This document shows, piece by piece, positions 52,903-61,055 of a stretch of DNA of 61,055 bases (position 1 is the stretch's first letter; the number at the start of each line of letters is the position of its first letter). This DNA comes from Acetobacteraceae bacterium (GTDB lineage: Bacteria; Pseudomonadota; Alphaproteobacteria; Acetobacterales; Acetobacteraceae): assembly GCA_947475245.1 (NCBI GenBank), contig CANJLW010000025.1, forward strand, positions 1 to 61,055, written 5' to 3'. Under the pieces are notes generated by a model, which saw only the letters and a program-made list of their open reading frames with translations, ran no database searches and had not been told where the DNA came from. The position numbers and the translations under genes are program-made.

Positions 52903-53421
52903 ATGTTGCGACACCATATTCGGTCAGGTCTTTCGATGGCGCTGGTGTTGGCGCTTGCATTGCCCGGCGTGGCCGTGGCCCAACAGGCGGCGCCCACGAT
53001 CCCGTCCTATCTTCGCGCCGACCTGTATCCGGAATGGCTCGATGCTTCCGGAAAGGTCAAGAAATGGCCGGAGAACAACGGCTGCGCCGCGGTGCCGGTG
53101 TCGGAAACGCTGCCGGAAGGTAAGTTGATCGACCGCTTCGGCAGCGAAAACGGAACGTTCTTCAGCCCAAAGGGCGAAAGCTACGCAGGGCGGGCGGTGC
53201 CTTATGTGTGCAGCCAAATGGTCTATACGGTCTATAAAGTGACCAAGCCGCTGACCGTCAGCGCCTGCAAGGCCGCGCCCTGGTTCGGAGAGCCCGGCGG
53301 CGCGACTCAATACCAAACCACGGACTCCGCGCTGAAACTGCGCGAAGCCGGAATCATAGAGGTCGCGGCGAATGACAATACAGCAAATGGCGGCGCTGCT
53401 TCGCCGTGCGGGCGCCCCTGA
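52903..53421 (+). CDS. Secreted TNT-fold NAD+ glycohydrolase (toxin-like)
   Basis: 172 aa from ATG 52903 with AGGGGAGG upstream. Residues 1-26 are a Sec signal peptide cut after AVA. The mature protein is a compact TNT domain: DRFGS at 78-82, FFSPKG at 86-91, VYKVTKP at 110-116, and APWFGEPGGATQYQ at 125-138. These match the Mycobacterium tuberculosis tuberculosis-necrotizing-toxin and fungal surface-NADase families; Q136 corresponds to their catalytic Gln. Four Cys (61, 103, 122, 169) could form disulfides in the periplasm or outside. It probably hydrolyses NAD+ in a competitor or host. Its last 50 nt overlap the next gene in another frame. Confidence 0.85.
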   Translation: MLRHHIRSGLSMALVLALALPGVAVAQQAAPTIPSYLRADLYPEWLDASGKVKKWPENNGCAAVPVSETLPEGKLIDRFGSENGTFFSPKGESYAGRAVPYVCSQMVYTVYKVTKPLTVSACKAAPWFGEPGGATQYQTTDSALKLREAGIIEVAANDNTANGGAASPCGRP

Positions 53422-53638
53422 TTGGTTCTACGTCACCGATGGCGGACTCGGGGGCGGGGAGTGTGTCGGTGTGGAGCCGCGGGCGAACGGCTGGGTGGTT
53501 TATTACAGCGAACGCGGCGGCAAATCGCCTTTGGAGACCTGCGCGGATGAGGACGGCGCCTGCCGCAGCCTGATCCGTCACGTCGATCAGATGATGCGCC
53601 ATGCCGGTCTGGGGGGGCTGAGGGTCGAAAGCCCGTAG
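53372..53638 (+). CDS. Probable immunity protein for the TNT-type NADase
   Basis: 88-aa soluble cytoplasmic protein from ATG 53372, with GAGG 9 nt upstream inside the toxin gene. The core (an N-terminal helix TIQQMAALLRRAG, then WVVYYSERGGKS and an acidic-helical end) has the look of small immunity proteins found beside TNT toxins. The +1 overlap of 50 nt ties its translation to toxin translation. No catalytic residues are seen. Immunity is inferred from position and general resemblance, not proven. Confidence 0.7.
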   Translation: MTIQQMAALLRRAGAPDWFYVTDGGLGGGECVGVEPRANGWVVYYSERGGKSPLETCADEDGACRSLIRHVDQMMRHAGLGGLRVESP

Positions 53639-53692
53639 CGATCTTGCGGCACCGATCTTCCGGCCACCCGCGCTTTCGCCCATACTGGCGGC

Positions 53693-54703
53693 ATGATCCC
53701 TTTATCCATTCTGGACCTGTCACCCATCCCCGAGGGCAGCGACGCCGGTCAGGCCTTGCGCAACTCTCTGTCCCTCGCCAGACACGCGGAAGCGCTGGGC
53801 TTCACGCGCTATTGGATGGCCGAACACCATAATATGCCGGGTATCGCCAGCGCGGCGACCTCGGTGGCGCTGGCGCATGTCGCGGGCGGCACCAGCACGA
53901 TTCGCGTCGGCGCCGGGGGCATCATGCTGCCCAACCACGCGCCGCTGCTGATCGCCGAACAATTCGGCACCCTCGCGGCACTGCATCCCGGACGCATCGA
54001 ACTCGCGCTGGGCCGAGCGCCTGGGTCCGATCAGATCACCGCGCGGGCGATGCGGCGTACTCTGGGCGGCGGCGACGATTTTCCCCGCGATGTCGTGGAG
54101 TTGATGGGGTATTTCCAGCCCGTGCAACCCGGTCAGGCCGTGCAGGCGGTGCCGGGCGGCGGGCTTGACGTTCCCGTCTGGATCCTGGGTTCCAGCACAT
54201 ATGGCGCGCAACTCGCCGCCATGCTTGGACTGCCCTATGGATTTGCCTCACACTTTGCGCCGCAGCAGATGATGGAAGCGATCACCATCTATCGCGAACG
54301 CTTCCGCCCCTCCGAACAATCCGCCACGCCGCACGTCATGCTCGGCATTACCATCTGCGCCGCGGATACGGACGAAGAGGCTCGGCGGCTGTTTTCGTCG
54401 CACCAGCAATCCTTTTTGAACCTGCGCCGCGGTCAGCCGGGCAAGCTGCCGGCCCCGGTCGACGACATGGACTCCCGCATCGATCCCTATGCGCGGGCGA
54501 TGCTCGACAGTTCGCTGTCCTGCGCGATCGTCGGCGGGCCGGAAACGGTGCGTAAGGGGCTGGAGGCCTTTGTGGCGCGCACCGGCGCGGACGAGTTGAT
54601 GGTCACGGCCCAGATCTGGGATCACTCGGCGCGTCTGCGATCCTACGAAATCCTGGCGCGTGCCCACGGTGGTATGACGCCGCCGGTCGCTACACCCCGG
54701 TAA
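53693..54703 (+). CDS. Luciferase-like oxidoreductase, MsnO8 type
   Basis: 336-aa flavin oxidoreductase. It begins [18 protein letters not shown], typical of the MsnO8-like LLM group, and has [15 protein letters not shown] near 40, [14 protein letters not shown] near 78, and [13 protein letters not shown]. The substrate is unknown. It follows the TNT pair by 54 nt on the same strand but has no obvious functional link. The last 14 nt overlap the convergent glycosyltransferase-like gene. Confidence 0.9.
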   Translation: MIPLSILDLSPIPEGSDAGQALRNSLSLARHAEALGFTRYWMAEHHNMPGIASAATSVALAHVAGGTSTIRVGAGGIMLPNHAPLLIAEQFGTLAALHPGRIELALGRAPGSDQITARAMRRTLGGGDDFPRDVVELMGYFQPVQPGQAVQAVPGGGLDVPVWILGSSTYGAQLAAMLGLPYGFASHFAPQQMMEAITIYRERFRPSEQSATPHVMLGITICAADTDEEARRLFSSHQQSFLNLRRGQPGKLPAPVDDMDSRIDPYARAMLDSSLSCAIVGGPETVRKGLEAFVARTGADELMVTAQIWDHSARLRSYEILARAHGGMTPPVATPR

Positions 54704-55703
54704 AGAAGAACGAGCGTACTTCGAGGTCGAACCGCTCGTACTCGTGCAGGATCGCATCGCGGTAGAACCGTTGGGCCGCATGGTGCGTGCCGATATCCGC
54801 CAGGATCGTGTCGATGCGGGTGTGCAGTCGGCCGGAGTCGAGGTCTTCCTCGGTGAACAGATACTCCGCCGGCAAAGGGTGATCGGCGTAATGCCGAGCG
54901 GCGCCGGCGACGTGGAGGAGGAGGACGGCGCCGGCGATGGCGGCTTCGCGCGGCACGCGGTCCTTGCCGGGATGATGGCCGAAATCGATGTAGATTTGCG
55001 CGCCGAATAACGTGTCGCGGACCTGGGCCTTGGTCATGTCGCGGATTGGCACGAATTCCACGGCATGGTTCAGCGCGGCCTGCCCTTCGATAAAGCGCTC
55101 GGCGCGTCCGGCCCCTTTGTTCGGGAAAAAGCATACGATGGCGCGTCGCTCCGCGATCGGCGGGTTTTCCGAGGCGATCTGGCTGCGATGCACGAAGTCT
55201 GGGTCGGTATAGTCCGACAGCGCGTGAAACCGCGCGGCGGCGGCCCCTTGCACGAAGGCGCGCGTGTAATCGCTCTGATAGAAGTGCACCAGGCCGGTAT
55301 CGGCGAAGAAGTCACGCCGATAGGCTTCGTTCAACAGGTCCGGATTTTGCGGCAGTGCATTGTCCAGCGACAACCACCACAAGCCCCGCCGATAGCGCGC
55401 ATCCCGCGCCCCGGCGAGGCGCGACAGCGGCTCCGGCATAACGATCATGGTGTCGGGGCCCAGGCGTGCTTCCTTCAGCACACGCGGCTTGTATTGCGCG
55501 AAATGCGCGGGCATGGGGGAGTCATCGGCATGGCAACGCAGGATGTCGCCATCGACTTCGGTGCGGGAGAATGGCGCGTAGTAGACCATGTGCGCGTTGC
55601 CGCCGTGCCGCGCGATCTGGCGACCAAGCTGGTGCAGCGCCTCCGGCCCGCCGGTTTTGGCCTCGGGGCAGAAGATCAGAACGTCCTCGAACACCGGCTG
55701 CAT
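54690..55703 (-). CDS. Candidate glycosyltransferase-like protein
   Basis: 337 aa, no signal peptide. The N-terminus ([20 protein letters not shown]) and the C-terminal [27 protein letters not shown] half, with its D-x-G-x-HPGKDR-x-PREA pattern, look like a GT-B nucleotide-sugar site. No known family is clearly matched. Divergent from the OGT-like gene by 140 bp, which suggests a shared glycosylation role. It could also be a capsule or surface-sugar transferase. Confidence 0.65.
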   Translation of the reverse strand: MQPVFEDVLIFCPEAKTGGPEALHQLGRQIARHGGNAHMVYYAPFSRTEVDGDILRCHADDSPMPAHFAQYKPRVLKEARLGPDTMIVMPEPLSRLAGARDARYRRGLWWLSLDNALPQNPDLLNEAYRRDFFADTGLVHFYQSDYTRAFVQGAAAARFHALSDYTDPDFVHRSQIASENPPIAERRAIVCFFPNKGAGRAERFIEGQAALNHAVEFVPIRDMTKAQVRDTLFGAQIYIDFGHHPGKDRVPREAAIAGAVLLLHVAGAARHYADHPLPAEYLFTEEDLDSGRLHTRIDTILADIGTHHAAQRFYRDAILHEYERFDLEVRSFFFTGV

Positions 55704-55815
55704 CGTCGTTTTTCCTTTCGCTTGAATGCGGGCTGCGAACGGAGACGGTAAGGCCAGGTCGTTAACGAACTATGAATACGCGCGCGTTCAAATAATTTTT
55801 CGTGGCGGACCCGGA

Positions 55816-55830
55816 TTAACCTCGCGTTAA
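55816..55830 (+). promoter_or_regulatory. CtrA-type box TTAA-N7-TTAA
   Basis: TTAACCTCGCGTTAA matches the CtrA consensus TTAA-N7-TTAA (with the preferred TTAACC half). It ends 13 nt before ATG 55844. At that position a bound regulator would more likely repress the OGT-like gene, or mark a leaderless promoter. Function inferred. Confidence 0.5.
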
Positions 55831-55843
55831 GCAAGGCGATTGT

Positions 55844-57649
55844 ATGGATCGGGGCAATTCATCGCCGGAGGCCACCGTGACCGCACTCGCCGACCTTTCT
55901 CACGACGCATCGTTCGGACACATCGTCGCATCGGTCGAGCGGATCGGCGCCAATCAGGGATTGCCGTCCGTCATTGCGCTGTATCGCGGTTGGATCGATG
56001 CCCAGCCCGACCACCAGCCGCTGCTGCACGCGGCCTGGTTCAACCTGGGCGTCGAGTTGTCCCGCGCCAAACAGGGCGTGGACGCGGCGGAGGCCTATCG
56101 CGCCAGCCTGCGCCTGAAGCCCGACTTCCACCCCGCCGCGATCAATCTCGGCCTGTTGTTGGAACAGCACGGCCAGACCGACAGCGCGCTGAGCGTTTGG
56201 CGCGGCGCCACCCAGTCCGACGAGGCCCGCACCGGCCTGCTGAACCATCAGGCGCGTCTGATGGAGCGGATGGGGCGGCTGGCGGAAGCAGAACGTCTGC
56301 TGCGCGCGAGCCTGGCGACCGATCCCGTGCAGCCCGACGCGGTGCAGCACTGGGTGCATCTGCGGCAGAAACTGTGCATCTGGCCCGTCCTGGCACCCGT
56401 TATTCCGGGATTGGCGGCCGCCGACATGCTGCGCCAGGCAGGACCGCTGGCGGTGCTGGCGCTGACCGATCGGGTCGAACAGCAGAAAGCCATTTCCGCC
56501 GACTGGATCGCGCGCAAGACCTCGGCGACGCCGGAACGGCTGAGTCCCCTCGGCGGTTACCGGCATGATCGCATTCGGATTGGCTATATCTCGTCGGATT
56601 TCTGCCGCCATGCGATGAGCTACCTGATCGCGGAATTGTTCGAGCGGCACGATCGCGCGCGGTTCGAAATCTTCGGATATTGCTCCAGCCCGGACGACGG
56701 CAGCGATCTGCGACGCCGCGTGATCGGCGCGTTCGACTGCCACCGCGCGATCCGCGATCTGCCGGACGAAGCCGCCGCGCGTCTGATCCGGGCGGACGAA
56801 ATCGATATCCTGATCGATCTGAACGGGCTGACGGCGGGCGCGCGGCTTCAGGTGCTGCGCTGGCATCCGGCCCCGGTGCAGGCGACCTATCTGGGCTTCA
56901 TCGGCCCGGTGCCGCTGCCGGAACTGGACTATCTGCTCTGCGACGGGTTCGTCGTGCCGCCGGCATTGGACGCCGCCTATGCCCCCAAACCGCTGCGCAT
57001 TGTCGGCAACTATCAGGCGAACGACAGTAAGCGGGTGATCGGCGCGCCGATGACGCGCGCGATGGCCGATCTGCCGGCGGATCGGTTCGTGTTCTGCTGC
57101 TTCTCCAACCACTACAAGATCACGCAGCCCATGTTCGCCGCCTGGATGGACATCCTGCGGCAGACCGGGGACTCCGTGCTGTGGTTGGTCGCGGACAATC
57201 CCTGGTCCTGCGAGAATTTGCGTCGCGCCGCCCAGGCCGCCGGTGTCGACCCCGGGAGGCTGCTGTTCGCGGATCGCACCGATCCCGCGCATTACATGGC
57301 GCGATTGAGCCTGCCCGATCTGTTCCTCGACACCTTTCCCTATAATGCCGGTACGATCGCCAGCGACGCCATTCGCATGGGGTTGCCGCTGTTGACCCTG
57401 TGCGGGGAGTCCTATGCCTCCCGCATGGCGGCGTCGCTGTTGAACACCCTGGGCGCGTCGGGGGGTATCGCGCATGAGGTTGCGGAGTACACGCGCCTGG
57501 CCGTCGATCTGGCGAACGATCCCGCGGCCATGGCCACGTTCCGTCAGGCATTCACGCCCGAACGCTGGGCGGCGACGATCGGCGATATCGCCGCCTTCGC
57601 CTCGGCATACGAAGCCGCGTTGCTCAGCGTGTCACGGACCCCCGCCTGA
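55844..57649 (+). CDS. O-GlcNAc-transferase (OGT/SPINDLY)-like glycosyltransferase with TPRs
   Basis: 601 aa from ATG 55844 (AAGG 7 nt upstream). Residues about 25-190 are TPR repeats (HAAWFNLGVELSRAKQGVDAAEAYRASL is one, broken here after 20). Residues about 240-590 form the OGT catalytic GT-B domain: RIGYISSDFCRHAMSYL, an LIDLNGLTAGARLQVLRWHP-APVQ segment, FCCFSNHYKI, and DLFLDTFPYNAGTIASDA. Bacterial relatives O-glycosylate Ser/Thr of flagellins, autotransporters or repeat proteins in the cytosol. A Thr/Ser-rich repeat gene and a flagellin-like gene are in this window. It ends 18 nt into the convergent Sel1 gene. Confidence 0.88.
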   Translation: MDRGNSSPEATVTALADLSHDASFGHIVASVERIGANQGLPSVIALYRGWIDAQPDHQPLLHAAWFNLGVELSRAKQGVDAAEAYRASLRLKPDFHPAAINLGLLLEQHGQTDSALSVWRGATQSDEARTGLLNHQARLMERMGRLAEAERLLRASLATDPVQPDAVQHWVHLRQKLCIWPVLAPVIPGLAAADMLRQAGPLAVLALTDRVEQQKAISADWIARKTSATPERLSPLGGYRHDRIRIGYISSDFCRHAMSYLIAELFERHDRARFEIFGYCSSPDDGSDLRRRVIGAFDCHRAIRDLPDEAAARLIRADEIDILIDLNGLTAGARLQVLRWHPAPVQATYLGFIGPVPLPELDYLLCDGFVVPPALDAAYAPKPLRIVGNYQANDSKRVIGAPMTRAMADLPADRFVFCCFSNHYKITQPMFAAWMDILRQTGDSVLWLVADNPWSCENLRRAAQAAGVDPGRLLFADRTDPAHYMARLSLPDLFLDTFPYNAGTIASDAIRMGLPLLTLCGESYASRMAASLLNTLGASGGIAHEVAEYTRLAVDLANDPAAMATFRQAFTPERWAATIGDIAAFASAYEAALLSVSRTPA

Positions 57650-59143
57650 AGCCGTTGCCGCCAGGATGTTCAGTGCGTAAATGGCGGCCGGGTGCCCGGC
57701 TGCTTTTGCGCGCTGGAACAAAGCCATGGCCGCGACGGGGTCGGCCGGTCCGCCGCGACCGTTGATCAGCATTTCTCCGGCCGCCACCGCCGCGTCGACG
57801 TCGCCGCCTTCGGCCGCCTTCAGGAACAGCAATCGCGCGGCGACGGGATCGGCGGGGCAACCGCGCCCTTCCGCGCGTAGGCGGCCGCTCCAGTACTGCG
57901 CCGCGGGCAGGGTCGCGGCGGCGATATCGAGCCATGCCAAAGCACCCACATCGTCCCGCGCCACGCCCACGCCGTTTGCCAGGCACAGGCCATAGTTGAA
58001 CGCCGCCGCCGGGTCGCCGTTTTGCGCGCAGTGTCGGAACCAGGCGCTGGTGTCGCGACTGTCGGCCTCCGAGGCCACTCCGCGCAGCGCGAGACGAGCG
58101 ATATCGTCCCGCGCCGCGTTGTCGCCCCCGTGCGCCGCGATGCGCAGCCAATGCGCGGCTTCCCGCGGGTCTTCTTCTTGCCGCCCCAGGTCTCGCGCCG
58201 ATCCCACGTGTCCGGCTTCGGCTGCTCGTCGCAGCCAGATAGCGGCTTCGGCTGGGTTGGGGGGCGTGTCGCCGGTCGATGCGTACAGCGTCGCCACGAG
58301 AGCGGCGGCGGATGCGTCCCCCGCCAGGGCGGCACGACGCAGCCAGGATTCAGCGGCGAATGGGTCGGGCGCGACTCCGCGACCGGCCAGCAGGGCCAGG
58401 CCGAGGCGATACTGCGCGTCACGATGGCCCAGCGTGGCCGCCGATCGGTACCAGGCGGCGGCGGTGGCAAAGTTGGGCGGCCCGGTCGCACCGCTTTCGT
58501 CAAGCACGCCCAGGCTGAACTGCGCCATCGGCAGGCCGGCGCTCGCCGCGTGTTCCAGCAGACCGCGCGCTTCGCGGATGGCGTTCGGCGCATTGTCGCG
58601 CAGCAGGTCCTGCGCCAGGCCGAGCGCGCCCTGGGGGCAACCGGCTTGGGCGGCTTTGCGGTAGTAGCGAACGCCCTCGGCGCGATCGAGCAGGCGATCC
58701 GGGCCGGCGGTCAGAATGTAGCCCATCAGTGCCCAGGCTTCGGGGCAGTTTTGCGCGCCGGCCTGGCTGGCCCAGTGATAGGCGACGTCGAAGTTGGGCG
58801 GGCGGTCGGCGGACGAAGCGGCCTCGAACAATCCGTCATGCGGGGTTTCGAGGAGGCCTTGCAGCGCCAGGGAGGCCAGCAATGTTTGCGCCTCGGCGTT
58901 ACCGTCGCGCGCGGCTCGGCCGATCCAACGCAGCGCGGTGGCGGGGGCGGAGGGTACGCCGTGGCCCAGCAGGTAGGCTCGTCCCAGGCGGTAGCAAGCG
59001 GTGGACAGCCCTGCCTCCGCCGCTTTGGCCAGCAGCGGCAGGGCTGCCTGATGCGCGCCTTGGCTGGTCAGCCGTTCGGCCAGGGTGACGCAGCTTTGCG
59101 GGGAGCCGCGGCGAAGAACACCAATGTATTTCAGGTAAAACAC
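57632..59143 (-). CDS. Sel1-repeat protein
   Basis: 503 aa made almost entirely of Sel1-like repeats of about 36 residues (A-x-LG-xY-x-G-xGV-x-D-x-A-A-x-W-x-R-A-A pattern), roughly a dozen copies. No signal peptide. Such proteins are scaffolds in signalling or envelope processes. It is divergent from the octad-repeat gene across 168 bp and convergent with the OGT gene, so it may belong to the same surface-protein locus. The partner is unknown. Confidence 0.88.
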   Translation of the reverse strand: MFYLKYIGVLRRGSPQSCVTLAERLTSQGAHQAALPLLAKAAEAGLSTACYRLGRAYLLGHGVPSAPATALRWIGRAARDGNAEAQTLLASLALQGLLETPHDGLFEAASSADRPPNFDVAYHWASQAGAQNCPEAWALMGYILTAGPDRLLDRAEGVRYYRKAAQAGCPQGALGLAQDLLRDNAPNAIREARGLLEHAASAGLPMAQFSLGVLDESGATGPPNFATAAAWYRSAATLGHRDAQYRLGLALLAGRGVAPDPFAAESWLRRAALAGDASAAALVATLYASTGDTPPNPAEAAIWLRRAAEAGHVGSARDLGRQEEDPREAAHWLRIAAHGGDNAARDDIARLALRGVASEADSRDTSAWFRHCAQNGDPAAAFNYGLCLANGVGVARDDVGALAWLDIAAATLPAAQYWSGRLRAEGRGCPADPVAARLLFLKAAEGGDVDAAVAAGEMLINGRGGPADPVAAMALFQRAKAAGHPAAIYALNILAATASGGGP

Positions 59144-59311
59144 TTGAGAATACCAAGATATGTCACTGTGGTTGAGTGTGATCTGTGTTTATTGATACTC
59201 GGTAAACGAGACGGCATTTGAAGAAATAATTCGCCGACTCCGTCGATATTTACGGTTCGTTAACCTCCATCGGGCAACCTCGGCGCACCTGGTATGGAAG
59301 AGGGTATTCCA

Positions 59312-61055
59312 ATGGCGTTTGCTGGTTACACAACGGCTCAGATCATCGCGCTTCCGACCAGCACGATTGCTGCCCTCTCGTCCTCTGATCTTCAAACGTT
59401 GACGACGACGCAGATGCGCGCGCTGACCAGCGCGCAGATCGCGGCGCTGACCACGGCGGCGTTGCTGGGGCTGACGACGGCCGAGGCGATGGCCATCAAT
59501 ACGGCTTCCATTCCAGGTCTGAGTTCCGCTCAGTTGGCTGCTATCCCCAGCGGCGACATCCTTGTCCTGACCTCGGCCCAGATTGCCGCGCTCGGCACCG
59601 CCGCGCTGGCGGGTCTGTCAACGGCCGAGGCGGCGGCGCTGACGACCGCGCAGGTGCGCGCGTTGACCAGCGCGCAGATTGCGGCCCTGAGCACGGCCGA
59701 TATTGCCGCATTGGGTACTGCGCAGATCGCGGTGCTTGGATCGGCGCAGGTTGCGGCCTTGACGACGGCGGGACTTGCCGCGCTGGGCACGGCGCAGGCG
59801 GCGGCGATCGGAACGGCGGGGATCGCGAAACTGACCTCGACCCAGATTGCTGCGCTGACCAGCGCGGACATCGTCGCGATGGGCAGCGCGCAACTGGCGG
59901 CGATCACCACGGCGGCGTTGGCCGGGATCGGCACGGCGGCGCTGGCGGGGCTTGCGACAGGCCAGATCGTCGGGCTGACGACCGGGCAGGTCGCGGCCCT
60001 GACCACGGCCCAGATCGGCGCGCTGACAACGGCGGAGGCCGCTGCGCTCACGACCGCTCAGGTCCGAGCGCTGACCACGGCGCAGATTGCCGCTCTGGGA
60101 ACGGCGGATATTGCGGCATTCGGCACTGCGCAGATTGCGGCGCTGGGATCGGCGCAGGTTGCGGCGCTGACGACGGCGGAGATTGCGGCCCTGGGCACGG
60201 GGCAGGCGGCTGCGATTGGAACGGCGGGGATTGCCGGGCTGAGTTCGGCGCAAACCGCCGCCCTACCCAGCGCGGACATCGTCGCGATGGGCAGCGCGCA
60301 ATTGGCGGCGATCACCACGGCGGCTTTGGCCGGGATCGGCACGGCGGCGCTGGCCGGGCTGGCGACCAGCCAGATCGTGGGGCTGACGACCGGGCAGGTC
60401 GCGGCGCTGACCACGGCCCAGATAGGCGCGCTGACAACCGCGGAGGCTGCCGCGCTCACGACCGCTCAGGTTCGCGCGCTGACCACGGCGCAGATTGCCG
60501 CTCTGGGCACGGCGGATATTGCGGCATTCGGCACGGCGCAGATTGCAGCACTTGGATCGGCGCAGGTTCGTGCGCTGACAACTGCGGGCCTCGCCGCGCT
60601 TGGCACGGCGCAGGCGGCTGCGATTGGAACGGCGGGGATTGCCGGGCTTACTTCGGCACAAACGGCGGCGTTGCCGAGTGCGGACATAGTCGCGATGGGC
60701 AGCGCACAATTGGCGGCGATCACCACGACGGCGCTCGCCGGGATAGGCACGGCGGCGTTGGCCGGCCTTGCCACAAGCCAGATCGTCGGGCTGACGACCG
60801 GTCAAGTCGCCGCGCTGACCACGGCCCAGATCGGTGCGCTGACGACGGCGGAGGCTGCTGCGCTGACCACCGCTCAGGTCCGCGCGCTGACCACGGCGCA
60901 GATTGCCGCTCTGGGCACGGCGGATATTGCGGCGTTCGGCACGGCCCAGATTGCGGCTCTGGGTTCGGCGCAGGTTGCGGCACTGACGACGGCGGAGATT
61001 GCGGCCCTGGGCACGGGGCAGGCGGCTGCGATTGGCACGGCGGGGATTGCCGGGC
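59312..61055 (+). CDS. Octad-repeat Thr/Ala-rich protein (partial, runs off the right edge)
   Basis: At least 581 aa with no stop before the window ends; ATG 59312 follows GGAAGAGGG, while an in-frame ATG 59294 lacks a good site. After MAFAGY almost every residue belongs to an 8-residue repeat with consensus L-[TG]-[TS]-A-Q-[IV]-A-A; about 72 octads are visible. Thr/Ser sit at positions 2-3, Leu/Ile at 1, and Gln/Asp/Glu at 5, fitting an N-capped short helix per repeat. From about residue 103 the octads group into 17-octad (136-aa) units of 408 bp. No Cys is seen. Likely a secreted or surface fibre and a possible OGT substrate; family not recognised. The apparent open frames on the minus strand here are shadows of the repeat. 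Confidence 0.85.
   Translation, partial: MAFAGYTTAQIIALPTSTIAALSSSDLQTLTTTQMRALTSAQIAALTTAALLGLTTAEAMAINTASIPGLSSAQLAAIPSGDILVLTSAQIAALGTAALAGLSTAEAAALTTAQVRALTSAQIAALSTADIAALGTAQIAVLGSAQVAALTTAGLAALGTAQAAAIGTAGIAKLTSTQIAALTSADIVAMGSAQLAAITTAALAGIGTAALAGLATGQIVGLTTGQVAALTTAQIGALTTAEAAALTTAQVRALTTAQIAALGTADIAAFGTAQIAALGSAQVAALTTAEIAALGTGQAAAIGTAGIAGLSSAQTAALPSADIVAMGSAQLAAITTAALAGIGTAALAGLATSQIVGLTTGQVAALTTAQIGALTTAEAAALTTAQVRALTTAQIAALGTADIAAFGTAQIAALGSAQVRALTTAGLAALGTAQAAAIGTAGIAGLTSAQTAALPSADIVAMGSAQLAAITTTALAGIGTAALAGLATSQIVGLTTGQVAALTTAQIGALTTAEAAALTTAQVRALTTAQIAALGTADIAAFGTAQIAALGSAQVAALTTAEIAALGTGQAAAIGTAGIAG
59618..61055 (+). repeat. 408-bp higher-order tandem repeats within the octad-repeat gene
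   Basis: Equivalent positions recur at 59618, 60026, 60434 and 60842, exactly 408 bp (17 octads) apart; the fourth copy is cut by the window edge. Units 1 and 3 share LTTAGLAA-LGTAQAAA at octads 7-8, while units 2 and 4 share LTTAEIAA-LGTGQAAA, so the true period may be 816 bp. Units 2, 3 and 4 are nearly identical in DNA, which points to recent unequal crossing-over. Confidence 0.92.

Noticed and set aside
59530-60983. Several minus-strand open frames across the octad repeats
   Set aside because: They recur with the 408-bp period and exist only because the repeat codons lack stops on the complement. The plus-strand frame has a start, a Shine-Dalgarno and a clear octad pattern.
59618-61055. 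CRISPR-like array
   Set aside because: Repeats are contiguous, in frame and coding, with no unique spacers; the period (408 bp) is far too long.

Overview
The window is 61 kb of dense, GC-rich chromosome from an alphaproteobacterium, most likely of the Rhodospirillales/Acetobacteraceae type. That placement is inferred from four things: the infA-maf-rne-yacG block, hisG overlapping hisD, an NDUFAF6-type squalene/phytoene-synthase-fold gene, and a TTAA-N7-TTAA (CtrA-type) box. The species cannot be named from sequence alone. Genes are packed with many ATGA or GTGA start/stop overlaps, and no insertion sequence, phage or CRISPR array is visible.

Layout. 0.1-3.4 kb: lspA and ileS (minus). 3.4-6.7 kb: a truncated and a full-length BTAD/SARP-type regulator in tandem, each preceded by the same GTCAAAA-N5-GTCAAAA direct repeat. 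6.7-8.5 kb: a PAP2/vanadium-haloperoxidase-fold protein with a GQDG-repeat head, convergent with a papain-like cysteine peptidase. 8.6-11.8 kb: an overlapping minus operon (phosphoesterase, alpha/beta hydrolase, TauD-type dioxygenase, ribF). 11.9-14.2 kb: a flavin monooxygenase, an isopenicillin-N-synthase-type oxygenase and tRNA-Val. 14.3-29.7 kb: catabolic genes, including four acyl-CoA dehydrogenase-type proteins, a CitE-like lyase, two enoyl-CoA hydratases, a ThDP enzyme, a Baeyer-Villiger-type monooxygenase, a luciferase-like monooxygenase and a Tat-exported solute-binding protein; a lone FlgL-like gene sits inside. 29.7-38.8 kb: a lipoprotein, an aldo/keto reductase, tRNA-Phe, the yacG-rne-maf-infA block, hisD-hisG, a TPR protein, a chemoreceptor and sodB. 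38.9-42.1 kb: the phytoene-synthase-fold gene, then a five-gene overlapping membrane redox operon built around a ferric-reductase/Rieske fusion. 42.1-46 kb: a solute-binding protein, a haloalkane-dehalogenase-type hydrolase and a GlcD-type oxidase. 46-52.8 kb: a kexin-like protease with a repeat tail, then an HMG-CoA-lyase/SMP-30/hydratase/dehydrogenase operon. 52.9-53.6 kb: a secreted TNT-fold NAD glycohydrolase overlapped by a small probable immunity gene. 53.7-61 kb: a luciferase-like oxidoreductase, a candidate glycosyltransferase, an OGT/SPINDLY-type transferase, a Sel1-repeat protein, and a gene running off the right edge that encodes a Thr/Ala-rich octad-repeat protein.

How it works together. 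Most accessory genes point to breakdown of branched or cyclic organic acids through CoA thioesters, with uptake proteins and flavin oxygenases feeding acyl-CoA dehydrogenase and hydratase steps. The strongest candidates for undescribed biology are the Rieske/ferric-reductase operon, the TNT toxin-immunity pair, and the right-hand locus, where a nucleocytoplasmic-type O-GlcNAc transferase homologue lies close to a giant Thr-rich repeat protein whose 408-bp units are almost identical at the DNA level.
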